A stretch of 64,000 nucleotides of DNA from Rosellinia necatrix (Eukaryota; Ascomycota; Sordariomycetes; Xylariales; Xylariaceae), in assembly GCA_021209875.1 (NCBI GenBank), contig JAGYVD010000004.1, positions 3,695,001-3,759,000 on the forward strand. The letters run 5' to 3'. The position numbers and the translations under genes are program-made. How positions within the stretch are numbered: position 1 is the stretch's first letter; each line of letters begins with the position of its first letter. Below are positions 22,339-35,934 of this stretch, piece by piece. The notes beneath the pieces were generated by a model, which was not told where the DNA came from, made no database searches, and saw only the letters and a program-made list of their open reading frames with translations.

Positions 22339-24537
22339 GCTGGTAAGTCTGCAGAGGGGAGAGGAGGGGAGAGGTTTAGTTGGCTCGGGACGAACAAGGA
22401 TCTTGGAGCTCGGGGTCCTAGGCCCTAGGGGTCTTAAACCTACATTATGAACTCGGCTTCTTTTTCTGAGATTTCAATCTCTATCGGTTCCCCCCGATGA
22501 TCGATGATGGCGTTCAAGGTGATACGCCAAGCGGATGACACAAAAGTCCCACGCCAGCAATCGCTAGTTACATGCTTCGAGATTGCCGCGTCCGAGGGGT
22601 TGGTTATACAGCATCTAGGTGATCTGACTGGACTGACGATCCGAGGTATGGATGTTGGTATGGTACAAGTATGTGTGCACACGACAGACAACAACCAACG
22701 AGATGATGCTGGGAGAATGAGTCAGCACGCCCTTCCGTTGTTGTTTTTTTTGCGGACTCACAATCTGTCATGGACTCATGGCGTTAGCGGTCGTGTTCCC
22801 GAAAGCCGATGTGACCAGGACTTAGATTAGTTGTATTATGGGGAAATGCCGAAGACAGAATGAGGAATGGCGCCGATTACGGCCCCGTCTTGTTGTACTT
22901 GTGGGAGAAGGTGTCAGATCGTTGTGTAGGTATGTACACTATGTAGTGTAATGTACAGTATTGATGTGGCAACGACTATCTATCTATCTATTTATCTATT
23001 TATCTATTTATCTATTTATCTATTTATCTATTTATCTATTTATCTATTTATCTATTTATCTATTTATCTATTTATCTATTTATCTATTTATCTATTTATC
23101 TATTTATCTATGTAACCTACCCAAGTCTGTCCCAATCCGTTCATCCTAGCACTGCATACAAATAGGTAGAGATATAGTTACAGGTAGGTAGGTGTCTGTC
23201 TGAGTAGCCCAAACTCGGTCCAGAACGTCAAAATTCCGTCACTCGGTCGCCCGTCGTTGGTCCGGGAACCGAGTGGTGGGTTTGATCGAAATGTGGCTAG
23301 AAACACACTTATACGCAGAGAGTGTAGAGCAACGCAAGTGGGAGCCACAATGTCAGCACAACTTTGCGTCATCAGACGGGTCCTATGTACGTCACTGAGG
23401 CTCAGTTGGCAAGGGGCCAACCAAAACCAAGGGCCAGAGTGAAGGGACCAACCTCCTTTGATTGGAAGTCCTCCTCCGTTGAGGTGGGTATCGTTTGTGC
23501 GATATGCGATTAGGTAGCAACTACCTTACCTACATATCTGCGATATCTACGGTGCTTCGTTGTAGGTAGGTATCTTGTCGACGTAAGCTCGTGGCGTGTC
23601 GTGTCCATTTATATTTTCTCGATTAGTTAACCAAAGTATAGGTATTGTCTTTCGACGACTTGTTTTATGTTTTACGTCTCTCTCTTTAACTTCCACATGT
23701 TCATTAGGCACTACCTAAGCGGATAACTAACTAGATAGACCAATCAATCGTATATTGAGTTTGAGTTGTGCATGGATCGTGTTGTCTCTGAAAATGGTTG
23801 CCGTAGGTAACTCAGACGCATAGATAGGGTTGGTGGTGATCTTCAGCCGGTTCAGCTTGATGCCACTAGGTAAATAGCGTGGCCCAGAATAATGGTGGCT
23901 TAGCGCTGTTAGCTGCCGTTTTAGATGGCCTGTGCCCCCAAACAATTTCTCGGCGGACGACCGTCGAAACAAGGGACAGCTCCCACTCCTTTCCCCCATT
24001 GAGCAGCAGAATCATCCAAAAAGGACGGTGCTCATGCTGGCTGGGCGTTACGCGTTGTTCCCCATCCGTCAGCCCAACTCAGCCAACCGCCATTAATCTG
24101 GGTACCTATTTTCAGGCCGTGAAATAACAAACCCGCCCCAGCGAGGTTGCGACGCAACCAAACTTCGAACAGCCTCTCTCCCTGACCACACTCTCCAGCT
24201 GTCTAATTTTCCATCCTTTTCCCACCGCAGCATCGTCTCCTGAATCGGCAGCCTCAGGCGTTTGTTTTCTCTTCCGCGCCCTCACCCTTCACCTCACGCA
24301 CGTCCTCTCTCTGACGGTCTCAGGCGATACGGAAGACGAGATATCCGGCGCCACAGCTTGCGACACACTAAATACCCGGCCTTCGTCGCCTATTCGGCCT
24401 GCTGCGAGACGTCCGGCGTGCTGACTACAACCGATTTCATCCACCCGACGTCTGGCCTACCTGTTGGACATCGAGGTGCACTGAATACGACGTCCTTGCA
24501 CCCTCCTCCTGTTCAACAGGTCGTCTAGCCCTCCAGC
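22339..24537. other. Divergent intergenic region, MFS transporter and MARVEL protein
   Basis: Upstream DNA of two divergent genes. It carries a long octanucleotide satellite (22977-23111) and TAGGTAGG motifs. The last about 350 bases before 24538 are pyrimidine-rich and C-rich, consistent with a promoter and 5' leader of the MARVEL gene. No coding sequence was recognised. Confidence 0.55.
22977..23111 (+). repeat. (TATCTATT)n satellite, about 135 bp
   Basis: Nearly perfect tandem octamers made of alternating TATC and TATT. The frame 22961-23149 reads IYLFIYLS repeats only because of this tract and is not a gene. Confidence 0.95.
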
Positions 24538-25541
24538 ATGGCATTATCTGACAAGCTGAACCCAGACAAGGTTCCCAACGCCAAGTTGGGTCTCCACCTT
24601 GCTCAGGTCGTCCTGGCATTAACGATATTTATCCTCGAGATCATCGTCTTTCGGGCACAGGACTCTAAAATTAACGGCAATAATGCCTGGCCTTTTGGAC
24701 TGGTGGGTGGAATCCTTCCTCCCTGTGCTCCTCCAAGCTTGCCGCTGACCGAGGGCACCGTTGCAGTGTTTCTTATCTATCCCGGCATGGGTATATCTAG
24801 CCCTGGCCCCTAGATATGAACGGACCCGAAGAGCCGCCAACCCAAACGTCATGCTTGTCATCGACGCCATCTTTGCTATCTTCTGGCTGTCCGCATTTGC
24901 CAGCCAGGCCGCATACAACACCGCGAACTCATGCGGCAAGGCTTGCGCCGTCAGCAAGGCCATTGTCGGCTTAGGGTTTTTCGAGACGTAAGAATGCTTC
25001 CCAGGAACACGATCACATGGCTTCTTCGACGCTGACCATTCCGCGCAGATTGGGCTGGATTCTATCTACCCTAGTCAGTGCCTATACATTACAATGGTAC
25101 AGGGATAATGGCGATCTGCCCGGCTATGAAAAGATTGGCACCGGCCAGAACATCGATCCGGACAAGGCTGCCTTCTCGATGGCACCCCACGATGAAGAGG
25201 CCTATGCCCCGGTCAACATGGATGACCATCACGACGATATCAACGACGATGCGCACAGCCACCGGCCGTACGATTCCAGCTCTTACAGCTCACGCCCCCT
25301 ATACGAAGCCGAGACCTCATACCAGCCTCACCATACCTCGTCTCCGGCGCCACACGAGAATCCCTTTGACAACAGCTACCGGACACACCACTCGGTGTCG
25401 CCAAATCCCAGCCCTTTCGCTGACCCATATGCTGCGCCGTCCGGTGGGCCGAAGATTTACGCTCCCCCGGCGGCTGATGATTATGACGATGGGCGGCCGG
25501 TCCAGTTCCCTTCAGCGAATTACGACCGGACCTTGCATTGA
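24538..25541 (+). CDS. MARVEL-domain four-helix membrane protein
   Basis: Exons 24538-24702, 24767-24987 and 25049-25541 give 292 residues; the introns (64 and 61 nt) are GT-AG and the joins are in phase. Predicted membrane helices: about residues 18-38 (LGLHLAQVVLALTIFILEII), 54-68, 83-103 (NVMLVIDAIFAIFWLSAFAS) and about 117-147 (VGLGFFETLGWILSTLVSAY). The four-helix layout with short loops and a conserved Asp in helix 3 matches fungal MARVEL proteins, thought to organise membrane domains or vesicle traffic. The C-terminal half (about 150-292) is a cytosolic, disordered tail rich in His, Ser, Pro, Tyr and Asp. The ATG at 24538 directly precedes the first helix's cytosolic leader. Function within the cell is not known. 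Confidence 0.9.
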
Positions 25542-26044
25542 TCCCCCGCGGCGCCCTTTCCCTTTTAGACCCTAGCGAGCAATGCCGGCCAAGTCCTGGG
25601 CGGCTGGTTAGTTTTATATGGATATGTACCGGTAGGCTACTGGTTCTCAAAAGATGGAGAGCCTTGCTGTTGGATGTCTACTTTTGTTTATATTGGTTGG
25701 TATCGGTCGGGCTGGTGTTCCGGATGTTAACTCATTATATATCACTGGGGAGATACCAGAATAGCGTCATTTATATGCGAGCATCGGTATTGACGCCACG
25801 GACGTTTTCGGCCGAGGCCGCTACGAATCACAATGGCGAGATCCTGGTGATCGCATCCGGACATGTGCGTCATAGGCAATTTGTGCTGTGAGATACCGGC
25901 TAGGGTAGCCAGATAGAAAATCACTCGATAGCTCAACGACAGCTTTGCATAAATTAGTTCCCAAGCCCATCGAACGCCCCCAACGCCACCCAATGCGATG
26001 TAGTGATCCAGTAGTAGTGGTAGTAAAACCCCCTCCTCGCTACT
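25542..26044. other. Convergent 3' intergenic region
   Basis: Lies between the stop codons of the MARVEL gene and NOP16. No features are recognised. Confidence 0.6.
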
Positions 26045-26981
26045 CTACGCCACGCCACCCTTCTTCCATTTTCGCAGTCGCTTGGCGACATCCGCGCCAG
26101 TCTGTTGCATGGGGTTCAGCTTGGCGTCCCGCGCCATGGCGGCGGTGTCGTCGCCGTGGCGGTCCGTGAGCGCCTGCAACCAGTCCGCCTCGCGCGTGCT
26201 CGCGGCGCGCGGCTTCTTCACCACGGGCCGGTTCGCCTCGCCCTCGAGCTGCCTGATGATCTCGTTCTGCTCGTCGTCGTCGTCTTCGTCGCCGGCGGCG
26301 GCGGCCCCGAACCCACCCCACTCCTCCGCCTCTTCCCCGGCCCCGTCATCGCCGTCCGCCTCGGAATCTGTGTCGAGCTCGACGAGGGGGTCGTTCAGCG
26401 GGTTGGGCCGCTTGCGCCGCTCGTCGGGGCGCACCACGCGCGTGATCCTGCCGCTCTCGTCGCGCTCCACCCGCACCTCCGTCGCCGCCGCCGCCGCCTT
26501 GCCGCGCATGCCGTGGATCGCGAACGGGTCGGGCGTGCGGCCGCCGCCGCCGGAGGAGGAGGAAGAGGGGAGGGCGCCCGCGCGAAGTTTCGGCTCCACG
26601 CCGCCCGTCGGCGCGCGGAGGCGTGACACTAGGCCTAGGCGGCGGTAGTTCTGCATCGTCGTCTCTTTCTTATTCCTGTAATTTGGGAAAAGGGGGCGGA
26701 GGTGGTTTCAATGTCAGCGCCGGCTCTCGTCCTCTCTTTTGTCGCTGTCCGTTGATCTGCTACATATGTATAGCTCCAGGAGGGGAGGGGGAAGGGAGGC
26801 CGCAAGAGGGCAGGCATGTCGAGGAATCACGGGGATCATGGGAAATATAGACATAGACGTACCAGTTCTTGGCCACGATGCTGTTTCCCAGCGGGTTCGT
26901 CAGCTTCGATCTCGTCGACGAGGGTTGCTTCGTGGCGGGGCGGGACGAGCGCCTCTTGCGCTTCTGGAGTTCGCGACCCAT
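26045..26981 (-). CDS. NOP16: Ribosome biogenesis protein Nop16
   Basis: Exons 26863-26981 and 26045-26675 give 249 residues; the single intron (26676-26862, 187 nt, GTACGT...TTACAG) joins in phase. The N-terminus MGRELQKRKRRSS, then [31 protein letters not shown], and the C-terminal block IIRQLEGEA, DWLQALTDRHGDD, MARDAKLNPMQQT and KRLRKWKK are the diagnostic pieces of the Nop16 family. Nop16 works in 60S pre-ribosome maturation in the nucleolus. The middle is acidic and low-complexity (Asp/Glu run at about 150-165), as in other fungi. A GGA/CCT-rich tract lies just upstream of the ATG at 26981. The gene is intact. Confidence 0.95.
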
Positions 26982-26997
26982 TACGACGGCGGAGGAG

Positions 26998-27029
<32 letters not shown>

Positions 27030-30000
27030 GGAGTAGGAGGAGGAGCAGGAGGAGAGATGTTCGCTTGTTGCGGTGATGGACTACACAGTAGCCTTTTTTA
27101 TTTTATTTCCCCTTCTTCGTTTTCCCTTAGCCTTAGTCGGAATAGACTAACTTGATACAATTAATTATGAGTACCCTAATGAGTCGTCCACTGACGGCAA
27201 GTGTAACAGGTTAGTTACTTTACCGTTCCTTGTTCTAGTTGCGTTGCTGCTATGCGATGCTTCCGTTTCCAACCCAAAATTTTGGTAATTGTAGATAAGA
27301 TAGGAAAGTTCTTATCTTATCGTTCCTATGCCCGTCTTCCAACGTGTTAGTACCTGCCTAAGTGCCTACCTAGCTCCTACCTAGATTGGGAACGATACTC
27401 TCCGAGGTAGGACGTGCCTATCCATGAACCTTCACGAACACTCAGGCTCTTGTTGTTTTATTCCTTTTACAACATCAACTACCTAGCCAGTTAGACTACT
27501 CTTCTCTTTGTTCTCCTCCTTTTCCCCCCTCATGATTTACATGCGCATCACCAACCCAAGGTTTTGTTAGCCGATTGATCCAATAGCTTATTTTCACCCT
27601 TTTCACGAGAGAGACATATGTAGGTAGGGCACAGCAACGATTTGCAGGTTTGTTGTTTATTTATTTTATTTTATTTTCACCTTATTTTTATTTGACTGGC
27701 GGAGCATTTGTCTGAGTGCATCGACCCTCATCCAACCACGCAAATGTTGTTTCCTTCACTACTTATTCGTCTGAATCATGAAGTATGAAGCGGATTAGCC
27801 ACTGCAATCTCGGCGGCTTTCACTTACCGCCACCCCCAACCAGACGGTTTTGGTTACGCTGCCTGCGTGTATCGCGGCTTGAGGTAGTCAATAGTCATGA
27901 TATGATGCAGCTGTGGGGGATCCTTAGTCGTTCATATTAGGACGGAATCACTCATCTTTTTCGTCCTAGTCGACGCAACCCGTCTGGTCTTTGGGAAGGA
28001 CAGAACATGCATCCATACACTGCCAAACTACCTGTTACGGTGCCTAGATGCCGAGATGAGATTGCTGGGCCACCTTCAGACACACGCAAAATGCGTGTTG
28101 CGTCAAGGGGCACCTCGATGCAAGAGACAGCCTCAGCCTCACCACCCATGGACAAAACAACCAACTATTTAACGTCTTTACGTTCATATGTTCACGAAAG
28201 CACGCCCAGATCCCACCGCAGATCGCGGTTGGGCAGGCCAGGAATATTCCTTCGACCCGCGCTTGTGATGCACTATCTCGCCGAGATGGAACCGATCACT
28301 TGTCACGATCCCATACAATCTGCCTTGACGATGCCATTAGGGTCCCAGCTACGTTACTTCTCCCATAGCTTGCCTGAGTAACCACCCTACCTAACCTACC
28401 TAACCTACCTCGTAGGCACGGTAGGTGTTTTGACTCACCAACATTACTAAGAGCTGCTACCTTCCATGAGTGGGAAATCAGTAGAGGTAACTTGACAGCT
28501 CGTTCCTCATTATCAACTTGCAATCCGACGCCTATCAATCATCATGTCCCCGAAGCAGTATCCCACTCTGAAGCCTATCCTATTTGAGGTTGTATAATGT
28601 CTACTTAACGTTACGACGAACGAGTGCCCCAAACCCCGGGCTGGTGCCGGGTAAGACCGGATCCCTTGCTTGAGAGAGAGGAAATTGAAGAACTAGCTGG
28701 CCGAAGCCAGGTCTAGGCGCTCGAAGATCGGCCGACCTGTTATCAACGCTTGCCGATCAGGCGCAATATGGGAAATAATGCGACTTGCCTGCCACCCATT
28801 CCGGGTCACCGATATCAATCAACGCACCTTCAAATCCCATTGTGCGTAAGCTCGGGGTAGATGCAATTTCACAGCCACACATCAGATAGCACTTGCATTT
28901 TCCGATTATATCGTAGGTTAAGATCGTCGATCTTTTGATGCATGAGGTTTTAACTCGTGAATCCCTACACTCGGGCAGCGTCGTATCTGCGTGCACTAGT
29001 GCATTTCGTTTCGGACAGAAGGCAAGAAGATGAGATATCTCACTCGTCGACATCAACTATTGCCGCTGTTATAGATGAATCACCGGGGCCTGTCAACACG
29101 ACGCTGATAGAGTACCGGTCAGGATCAGGAGACATAATCAGCCTGACCAGTGGGGGTGCACATTGCTGGCCCTTGACAATTTACACCTAGATCTCTCCGC
29201 CCATGCCCTGGGTTAGACAATTCTAAAGCACATGAGGGGGGATGAGCCACGTCTCGTGGTGACCAAGCCCTCGAGCTCAGGCAAACATCCAGATACAATA
29301 TGTGGCAGATTGGTCAATCATCACACCGGCCCGCCAGTATTTCGATTCGGTTAGCCAATTGGTGGCTCTGTCCCATCGGGGTAGTTGAGACTTGGCCAAG
29401 GCTAACCTTAGAGCGTGAACGACAGCGCAAGATTGAAGTAAATAGCATTTCTCCATCCCACGCCACTAATCCGTCGCAGATGAAATCTGATGGGCACCAA
29501 TGATCAAGTTCTCTGCACGTCGCCTACCACGGTCACCAGAATGCCTGTTTGAAGGTGGTCAGCCAATAGCAGACATGCTTCGCTTCTAACGTTCCTTCTA
29601 TGGTTGGGCTTGTGAGGCGGGGTTCTGTTCCCGGTGTTTGACCCCCATCCCACCCCTTGCTCAGTCGCGCAATTCTCGTGAACGAGTTCCTAAGCGTGGC
29701 GTTGCTAAATCCAAAATGCATCAAGGTATTGTAGCAGGCGCCCATCGGGAGGGGGGCTCAATAGCCCAACTAACGACAGCGTCTCGCAACACCATGGCGT
29801 TGCACCGTAACTCGAACTAAGGCCTGCATTAGGTCTATCTCAACATTTGCTGTGCCTGCACTGTTGCATAACCTAACATTCAGCATTGCAAGGGTACACA
29901 CCAGAGCTGAGCCATGTCACAGTTGCCGAAGGTTGGTGTGGGGTATTTGGCGAGATCCCGATTCTCCCATCTCCTCCGGATTCCCTAGCTGTGAGCCGGG

Positions 30001-33000
30001 CCAGCTCACGGCCAGAACCACCCAAAGTGATCGCTTTCGGTGTCAATCGCGATGAGAGGTGCATCGGAGATTGAGAAAGAGAGCTACGCCTTACTGTAGC
30101 TGGAGGGGTTGATGTGATAAGTTAGTAAAATAAGCGATGCTCAGCAACGGCATGCCAGGGTTCGGCCCCCCCAGTCAAATCAAACTCGTAAACCATGAAC
30201 AGCGAGAGTACGGAGAGATAACTAACCCCGTCGCGAGCTAATTCCGCTGAATACCGAATTGCAGCAATATCAGTCAGTACTAACACCATCCCATTCGGTT
30301 CGGTTCATACTGGGCCCTCGCAACACTGTCTACCACTGTCTACCACTGAGACCGAAACTCGTTATCATGCCATTTCGCGCCTCTTCTACTCATCTTGTGC
30401 CTCTAGCCTAGGGGTGAATTTCGCCTTGCCCATGATCCTCGCATTAACCTTGTCGGAGAATTCAGATCCCAGCTAGATTACTGACGAAAAGAACTCCCAC
30501 CAATAATAGACACCGACAGAGCGAGAATATACCAATTTTGGACCCCCTGGATCTGTCGGGTAATTGGGGAAGGCAACACCTTCATCCAATAAATGCATGT
30601 TATTGAGGGGCAAAGCTTCAATCATAAGCGGCACAAATTCGAGTTTCTCACGATCGCCAGCGTAACCTTTTCTTTCCCCTTTCACAAGGTAACTAACAGA
30701 TGTAAAAACTGACTAAGACGCATGGCCCCTGGTTTTGTGGAGGCCACGATGGACATTAGTTGAAGGTTAGCAACTTGCCTCATGAATTAAGCCCCCCGAA
30801 ATCTTATGGAACTTGTGTGTGAGTGAAGACTTTCAGCGGCTCAGCCCGGCCGTCTCTTCGCTCTCCATCCCCGCACCCAATCACAGGCCCCCTCTCGTCA
30901 GCTCGCTGAGATATTGTCCCGTTGTGCAACTGTAGGCACCTAAGCGTTAACGCGGGTCGGATCGGAAGGATTCGTCTCGCTTCGCACAAATAAGTTGAGC
31001 AAGCGACTCTGACCGACCTGGCGACAGCAGCGCAATACACCCTCTTTCTAATACTGATGCTTTGACACCCACCAAAAGACCTAGTTGATGCCCGCCTCAG
31101 GCGCCCATAACAGGGGCCAAAGCACGGTGGGAGGGAACCGGTGAAGGGTTGAGGTGGATGACCCCCGGCATGTGCTGCCTACGGGGAAACAAGGGGCTTG
31201 GCCGTAGAATCGGAACTTGCGCTGGCACCTACTCATCCAAAGGCCGAAACAGCTTGGATCACATACCCCAGGGGACGCGGTGAACAAAACAGCTAATTAC
31301 CCAACTCTCCCGGACTATAGCTGTCCGCGTACCGCGACGAGGGGCGCGAAGTGCGCTTAATATCCTTACGACGGTCAACAGGACGAGGCTGCTGACGTGA
31401 GCCGGCACTCGTCCTACCAACAAGAGAGCACCGAATCAGCTTAGCTTCGAAAAGGAGTAATTCCGCTCGAATCAGTACGAATCATGTGTGTGAAATAGGA
31501 CAATGTATACATTCAAATGGTGTGATGGCGTGAGAGAGACCCCTCCGCCTTGCTCTCCACAGTCCTACCATGGCCCCGTACAGGTCCCCCCTCTTTAGGG
31601 ACCTACATGAAGGTGCCATGCCGTGCCGAGCCGAGCCGTGCCGCAGTGATAGGCTCACTTTAGTAAGTAAAGTCTTTCGAGAGGGTGTCTAGTTGCCCCC
31701 AGCTCTATCCTGTATGGGATCCCGCTTCCGCTTTCCGCGGTGCGCTGTTGGTGTAGCCTTCCGCGCCAGTTGGTTCGGCCTTGCCTACCTGTGGATTAAT
31801 TGGAAGTACCATGCCGCCATGCGGGAGCTCAGCGCCACGCAGATCTAGCTTTGGTGCGCAACTGAGTGTCGGTGCATTTCGAGGCGTCCGCAGGATTGCT
31901 GATGCTCATGGTGTCGCCGCAGACAAGGTGGCTCGCCTCGCCTCAGTAGGATGCGTAAGAGCGCAAACGAAAACAACAGCAGCAGCAGCAGCAGACACAA
32001 ACCTCCTCCCCCATTGACGCATCACGATGCTGTCATATCAGTTATGGAAAGTAAGGTTTCGTATCTTGTTGTCTATCTCGGACATCAAAGAACACCCAGC
32101 ACTTCCCGCTTTTCTGTATGACTTACTTACGCGACCAAGACACTGGGTAGCCTGATGCGCGGGAAGGGAACACACCACGATACAGCACACGGGGTGTGGG
32201 TGCGGGAATCCTCCGCGATCCGACTCACACATGATCTGATATGTGCCAACTCGATAGTGGGGTTGAAAGAAGGCTGTATGGCGTCTGTTGAAAAGCCCAA
32301 CCTAGTTGCAATACTTGTATTAGTTTTGTTTTAATTCAAGGAAGTGCTTAACTAACGTGGACAACAACAACAACAAGACCTGCCCTGCTTTCTGCCAGCC
32401 AATCACCCGCGATAGAAGGGGAATTAACCGGTTACTTAATAGTCTTTGTCAGGCGTGAACAATGCTGAGAGAGAGTGGCGCTCCCTATGACCTCCCCCCT
32501 CCCTCCCCCCACCTATTGTTCTCTCGAGGTCTTGGCGGGCCGCAATGTGCGATTGCATAAATATATTGACGCAAAAGAATACTTCGCTTTTGTTCCGGAT
32601 AGATGTCGGGTTGACGTAGGCACATATCTGTACATCTAGATAGGTACTCGAAAGTCGAATGGCTCGCTTATACTAGGCAGCTCGGTGGCGTGACGTCGAA
32701 GATGAATGGGTGTGCCTCATCCATAGGCGTCTGGTTCGCAAAGACAAACAAAATAAGGCGAAACAGGGATTAGACGAGATGAAATCATAAAACTGCCTAG
32801 AGGGCCGAAGTGTCACAATAGTTGGATAGATCTGCGGGTATACACGTGAAATCATAAATGATCTCTTCATTTGTCCACTTCATGCGTATGCACATAAATT
32901 GTATATGCCCCCAGTTTCGTTGCCATCCCAATAACCACCCCTACCTGCGCACCAACCCACAACCCTCCCAGATCCCCGTAGCATACATACATACATACAA

Positions 33001-33326
33001 AGTCCATATCTTGTGATCCGTTTTCCGAGGCCGCATCGTGTCCGCCCGTCTCGAGAACCATCAACCATATAATCCATGCGGGCGTGGTATTGTACAAAGT
33101 CATGACCAGGAAACCTGTCAATATGAACGAGAGAGCCGAATTGAACCATAAAAACCAACGGGGGGGAATATGATGTGACCCAATAAAATACGATAAAAAA
33201 GCAAACTCCGTTCCCATGATTGCCCTTTAGCCAAATATGGCTCGATAGCCTCCCTTTTTGGATACAAGTGCCAACGTAAAACCAGAGAATAGAAACAAAA
33301 GAAAGAGAAGAAACAAGGCTTATACA
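26982..33326. other. Gene-free stretch of about 6.3 kb
   Basis: Upstream of NOP16 and downstream of the moc3-like regulator. It begins with a GGA tract (26988-27056). No open frame shows a family motif; those present are short and overlap on both strands. The stretch from about 28.6 to 31.5 kb has few TAGGTAGG motifs compared with its surroundings and may have a different history, but I recognise no transposon protein in it. No tRNA genes were found by eye. Confidence 0.5.
26988..27056. repeat. GGA-rich tract in the NOP16 leader
   Basis: About 70 bases of GGA/GAA triplets directly upstream of the NOP16 start codon. On the transcribed strand it is a pure CCT/TCC pyrimidine tract. Confidence 0.9.
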
Positions 33327-35934
33327 CTAAAACATGATCCATTCAACCCCGACACCGGGGCCGCCGATGCACTTAGTCCAGCTGAAGGGGCCCGTCCGGA
33401 GGCCAATCTTACTCCCCGGCGTCACCACGTCATTGGCGCGCCAGAGGCGCTCCAGCACGTCCATAGCCGCCATATTGTTCATATAACCACTGCGAGACAT
33501 GATATCGCGGCATTTGTTGCGCACAATATTTTGCTGTAGCTCATTGACGCACTCGCTGCCCGCAACAAAAAGGGGCCATAGCAAGAACTTCTCGGCACTG
33601 CTGCCAGCCTCGAGCGAGGTGGCGTAGTAGATGACCTGACTGACCAGATTGCGGAAGTTATTGTGATTGGAAGGGATATTGGGTGATGCCAGGCGCTCGA
33701 TATAGAGCAATGCAGCGTAACGGAAAGCCTCCGATAGGAAGTTCAAATCCCGGATATGGTTTTGCGATGTCGAGTTAGGAAGAGAAGCCACTATGCGTTG
33801 GGCGTCAAATTCCCAAGTCTGGAGAGCCATGTGTGCTTCCTTCCATTCTCGCCAAAAATTAGAACGGTGGTCATCGAACGGCGGTGAGCCAAGCCCAGAG
33901 GCAAAGATCTCCTCATCATCAAATTTGGTCGCAAATCCATTGCCGTCGTAACGATGAGTCGTGCCGAAGAAGCTCCCCGGCTCCTGTTTCATATTGCTCG
34001 ACAAGGGCGAACTAACGGGGGAAAAAGTGGTGGGAGTCTCACCCCGGTCGTTAGGCGTCGCTGCTGTATTCTGGACTGGCCGGTTCTGGGATAAGAGGTT
34101 CAGCCGCCCCAGTTTATGAATGGTCTGGAAGAGCTCACGATCGCAGCCAACCAAATTCTCAGCCCCAGGTGGTAGAAGAGTAGTCTCCGCAGATATTCCG
34201 AGAAACGATGTTGTCAATTGGGCTTCCCGGTCGTTAATGCTCGCAGAAATCGAGTCGAAGTAGGTGAAGATCGCTTCCATCCATGCAGACTGGCGGGAGC
34301 CCTGCAAGTGGACGGAGTTCCGCATGCTGAGGATTTTCTTGACGCCTGCAAATTGGGTATGAAATTTCGCCACCCCTGACTCAACCATTCGGTAATGGCA
34401 CAGAAGTAGGATGGTGGCCAAGACGGAATCGTGGCATGCTTTTGTGGGATCGTTGAGCTGCAAATTCAGCAGATGGACGGCGAGATTGCGGTGATCGTGT
34501 TCTTCTGACAGGGAGCGATAATCCGGGTGCGCCTCGGTGATGTGTTCAGTGCCACCATTTTCTGTCGCCGCCAACGGGGAGTTCCTGGTGTAATGACCAA
34601 GACTTAGCCTTCTCTTCATCCTCAGGTTACAGGCAGACAGGGCACAGATGGCATGCTGGAGACTTCGACTGCTCGACGCTAGCCGCAGAATGTGCTCTCG
34701 ATAAGGGTTATTGGGCCCGTCAATGAGCACCAGTGACGGGCACATAATGTTTTCGTAGTAGTCCATGAAGAAAGGCAGCTTATTAATGAGATCAGGGCTA
34801 ACCTGTAGCGGATGGCTCTCGTAGGAGGAGGTGGAAAGACCCGTGGCAGACTCCATTCCTTGATGAGAGTGCACGTCGTCGTCCCGAGAGTTCGAAGGCG
34901 ACCAGAAAGGGACCCCGGTCGAGTGCGGGCTGGTGCTGTAAGAGTCCATCTCCGGAACATCTAGGCAACCGTCAGTCACCGCGGCTCGAGTATCATAGGA
35001 TTTAAAAATAGCTCTTACTCAACGCGTCACCGTCCGAGATTAGCCTTGAGCCCATATGGGGCTCGAAAGAATCGTGGTGTGAGCTAAGGCTGGAGCTGTG
35101 CTCGGACGGCGCGTACACGAGACTCGGGCAGGATGTTGGCGCCCGTTGGTCGATCATGATAGCAGCGGCGGGACTTTGCGGTACAGGAGAGCTCTGGCTG
35201 GTGTAGTTTTCGTAGATGAGCGTGGGGCTGTGCATAAATGGCACCTCTTCCCGGGGGAACGAGTGTGCCATCGGTGACAAGGTGTAGTCCACGTCGCTGA
35301 GCGAGTCGACAGATGAAGACAGCGGCTCGCCCATGATGGGATAATGGCTCATTGAGGTGTTGAGTTTGTGGAATCTTGGGTGCTCGTGCGCATTCATGTG
35401 CCCGGCGTACGCGGGAAGGCTACCCCACGTCGTATGCGATACCGTCACGGGCGGCTCGGCCTGTGAAAATCTTGGATAGTCTGGGTGATAAGCTCCGTAG
35501 TGGGTGGTGGGCATGGCAGCGCCATGGTGAACGCCCATCTCGACACCGTCCCGCTGGTGATGCCTCCGCGCCGCCTCTTCCGCATCACTCCACGGGCTTG
35601 GGGTCACAGCAGAGCTTGCCCTCGCCCGCGTTGCCGCTTTCTTGGCCACAGGCGCAACGGGAGGTGCTTTGGCAATAGGCAGAGAGAGACCGCGTAGCTT
35701 GCCCCGACTCGCCACTCCCACTCCCCAAGTCAGTTGCGTCTTGTAGCCGGAACAATCGTTTCCTATCTCCAGACATTGTGAACAATATGGTCTTCGGCGA
35801 TCGCATTTTGTGTTCCTCTTGATGCATGTAAAGCAGTCATCTGCAGCTCCCCCGGCGGGCGCCCGTCTCCTGCGCTTACGTGCCGCCTGTGCGTCCTTGG
35901 CCGCGTTCGACTGTGGAGGGCCGGAGACAGTCAT
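33327..35934 (-). CDS. Zn2Cys6 regulator, moc3-like
   Basis: Exons 35019-35934 and 33327-34960 give 849 residues; the 58-nt intron (34961-35018, GTAAGA...CCTAG) joins in phase. The zinc cluster has Cys at 34, 37, 44, 51, 54 and 61 (CX2CX6CX6CX2CX6C). It is preceded by a basic stretch (RKRRRRAP) and followed by the unusually conserved CSGYKTQLTWGVGVASRGKL, which marks the group annotated in fungi as transcriptional regulatory protein moc3. Then comes a long Ser/Pro/His-rich linker and a Fungal_trans_2 region starting at LINKLPFFMDYYENIMCPSLV and containing HAICALSACNL and LATILLLCHYRM. S. pombe Moc3 is linked to sexual development and stress; the role here is inferred only by family. Start at 35934. 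The gene appears intact, ending VEWIMF. Confidence 0.93.

Noticed and set aside
22961..23149. Open frame with IYLFIYLS repeats that looks like a membrane peptide
   Set aside because: It is a direct translation of the TATCTATT satellite and has no start context or conserved flanks.
26082..26648. Long plus-strand open frames of 173-188 codons opposite NOP16
   Set aside because: They are shadows of the GC-rich NOP16 exon on the other strand and have low-complexity Ser/Arg composition.
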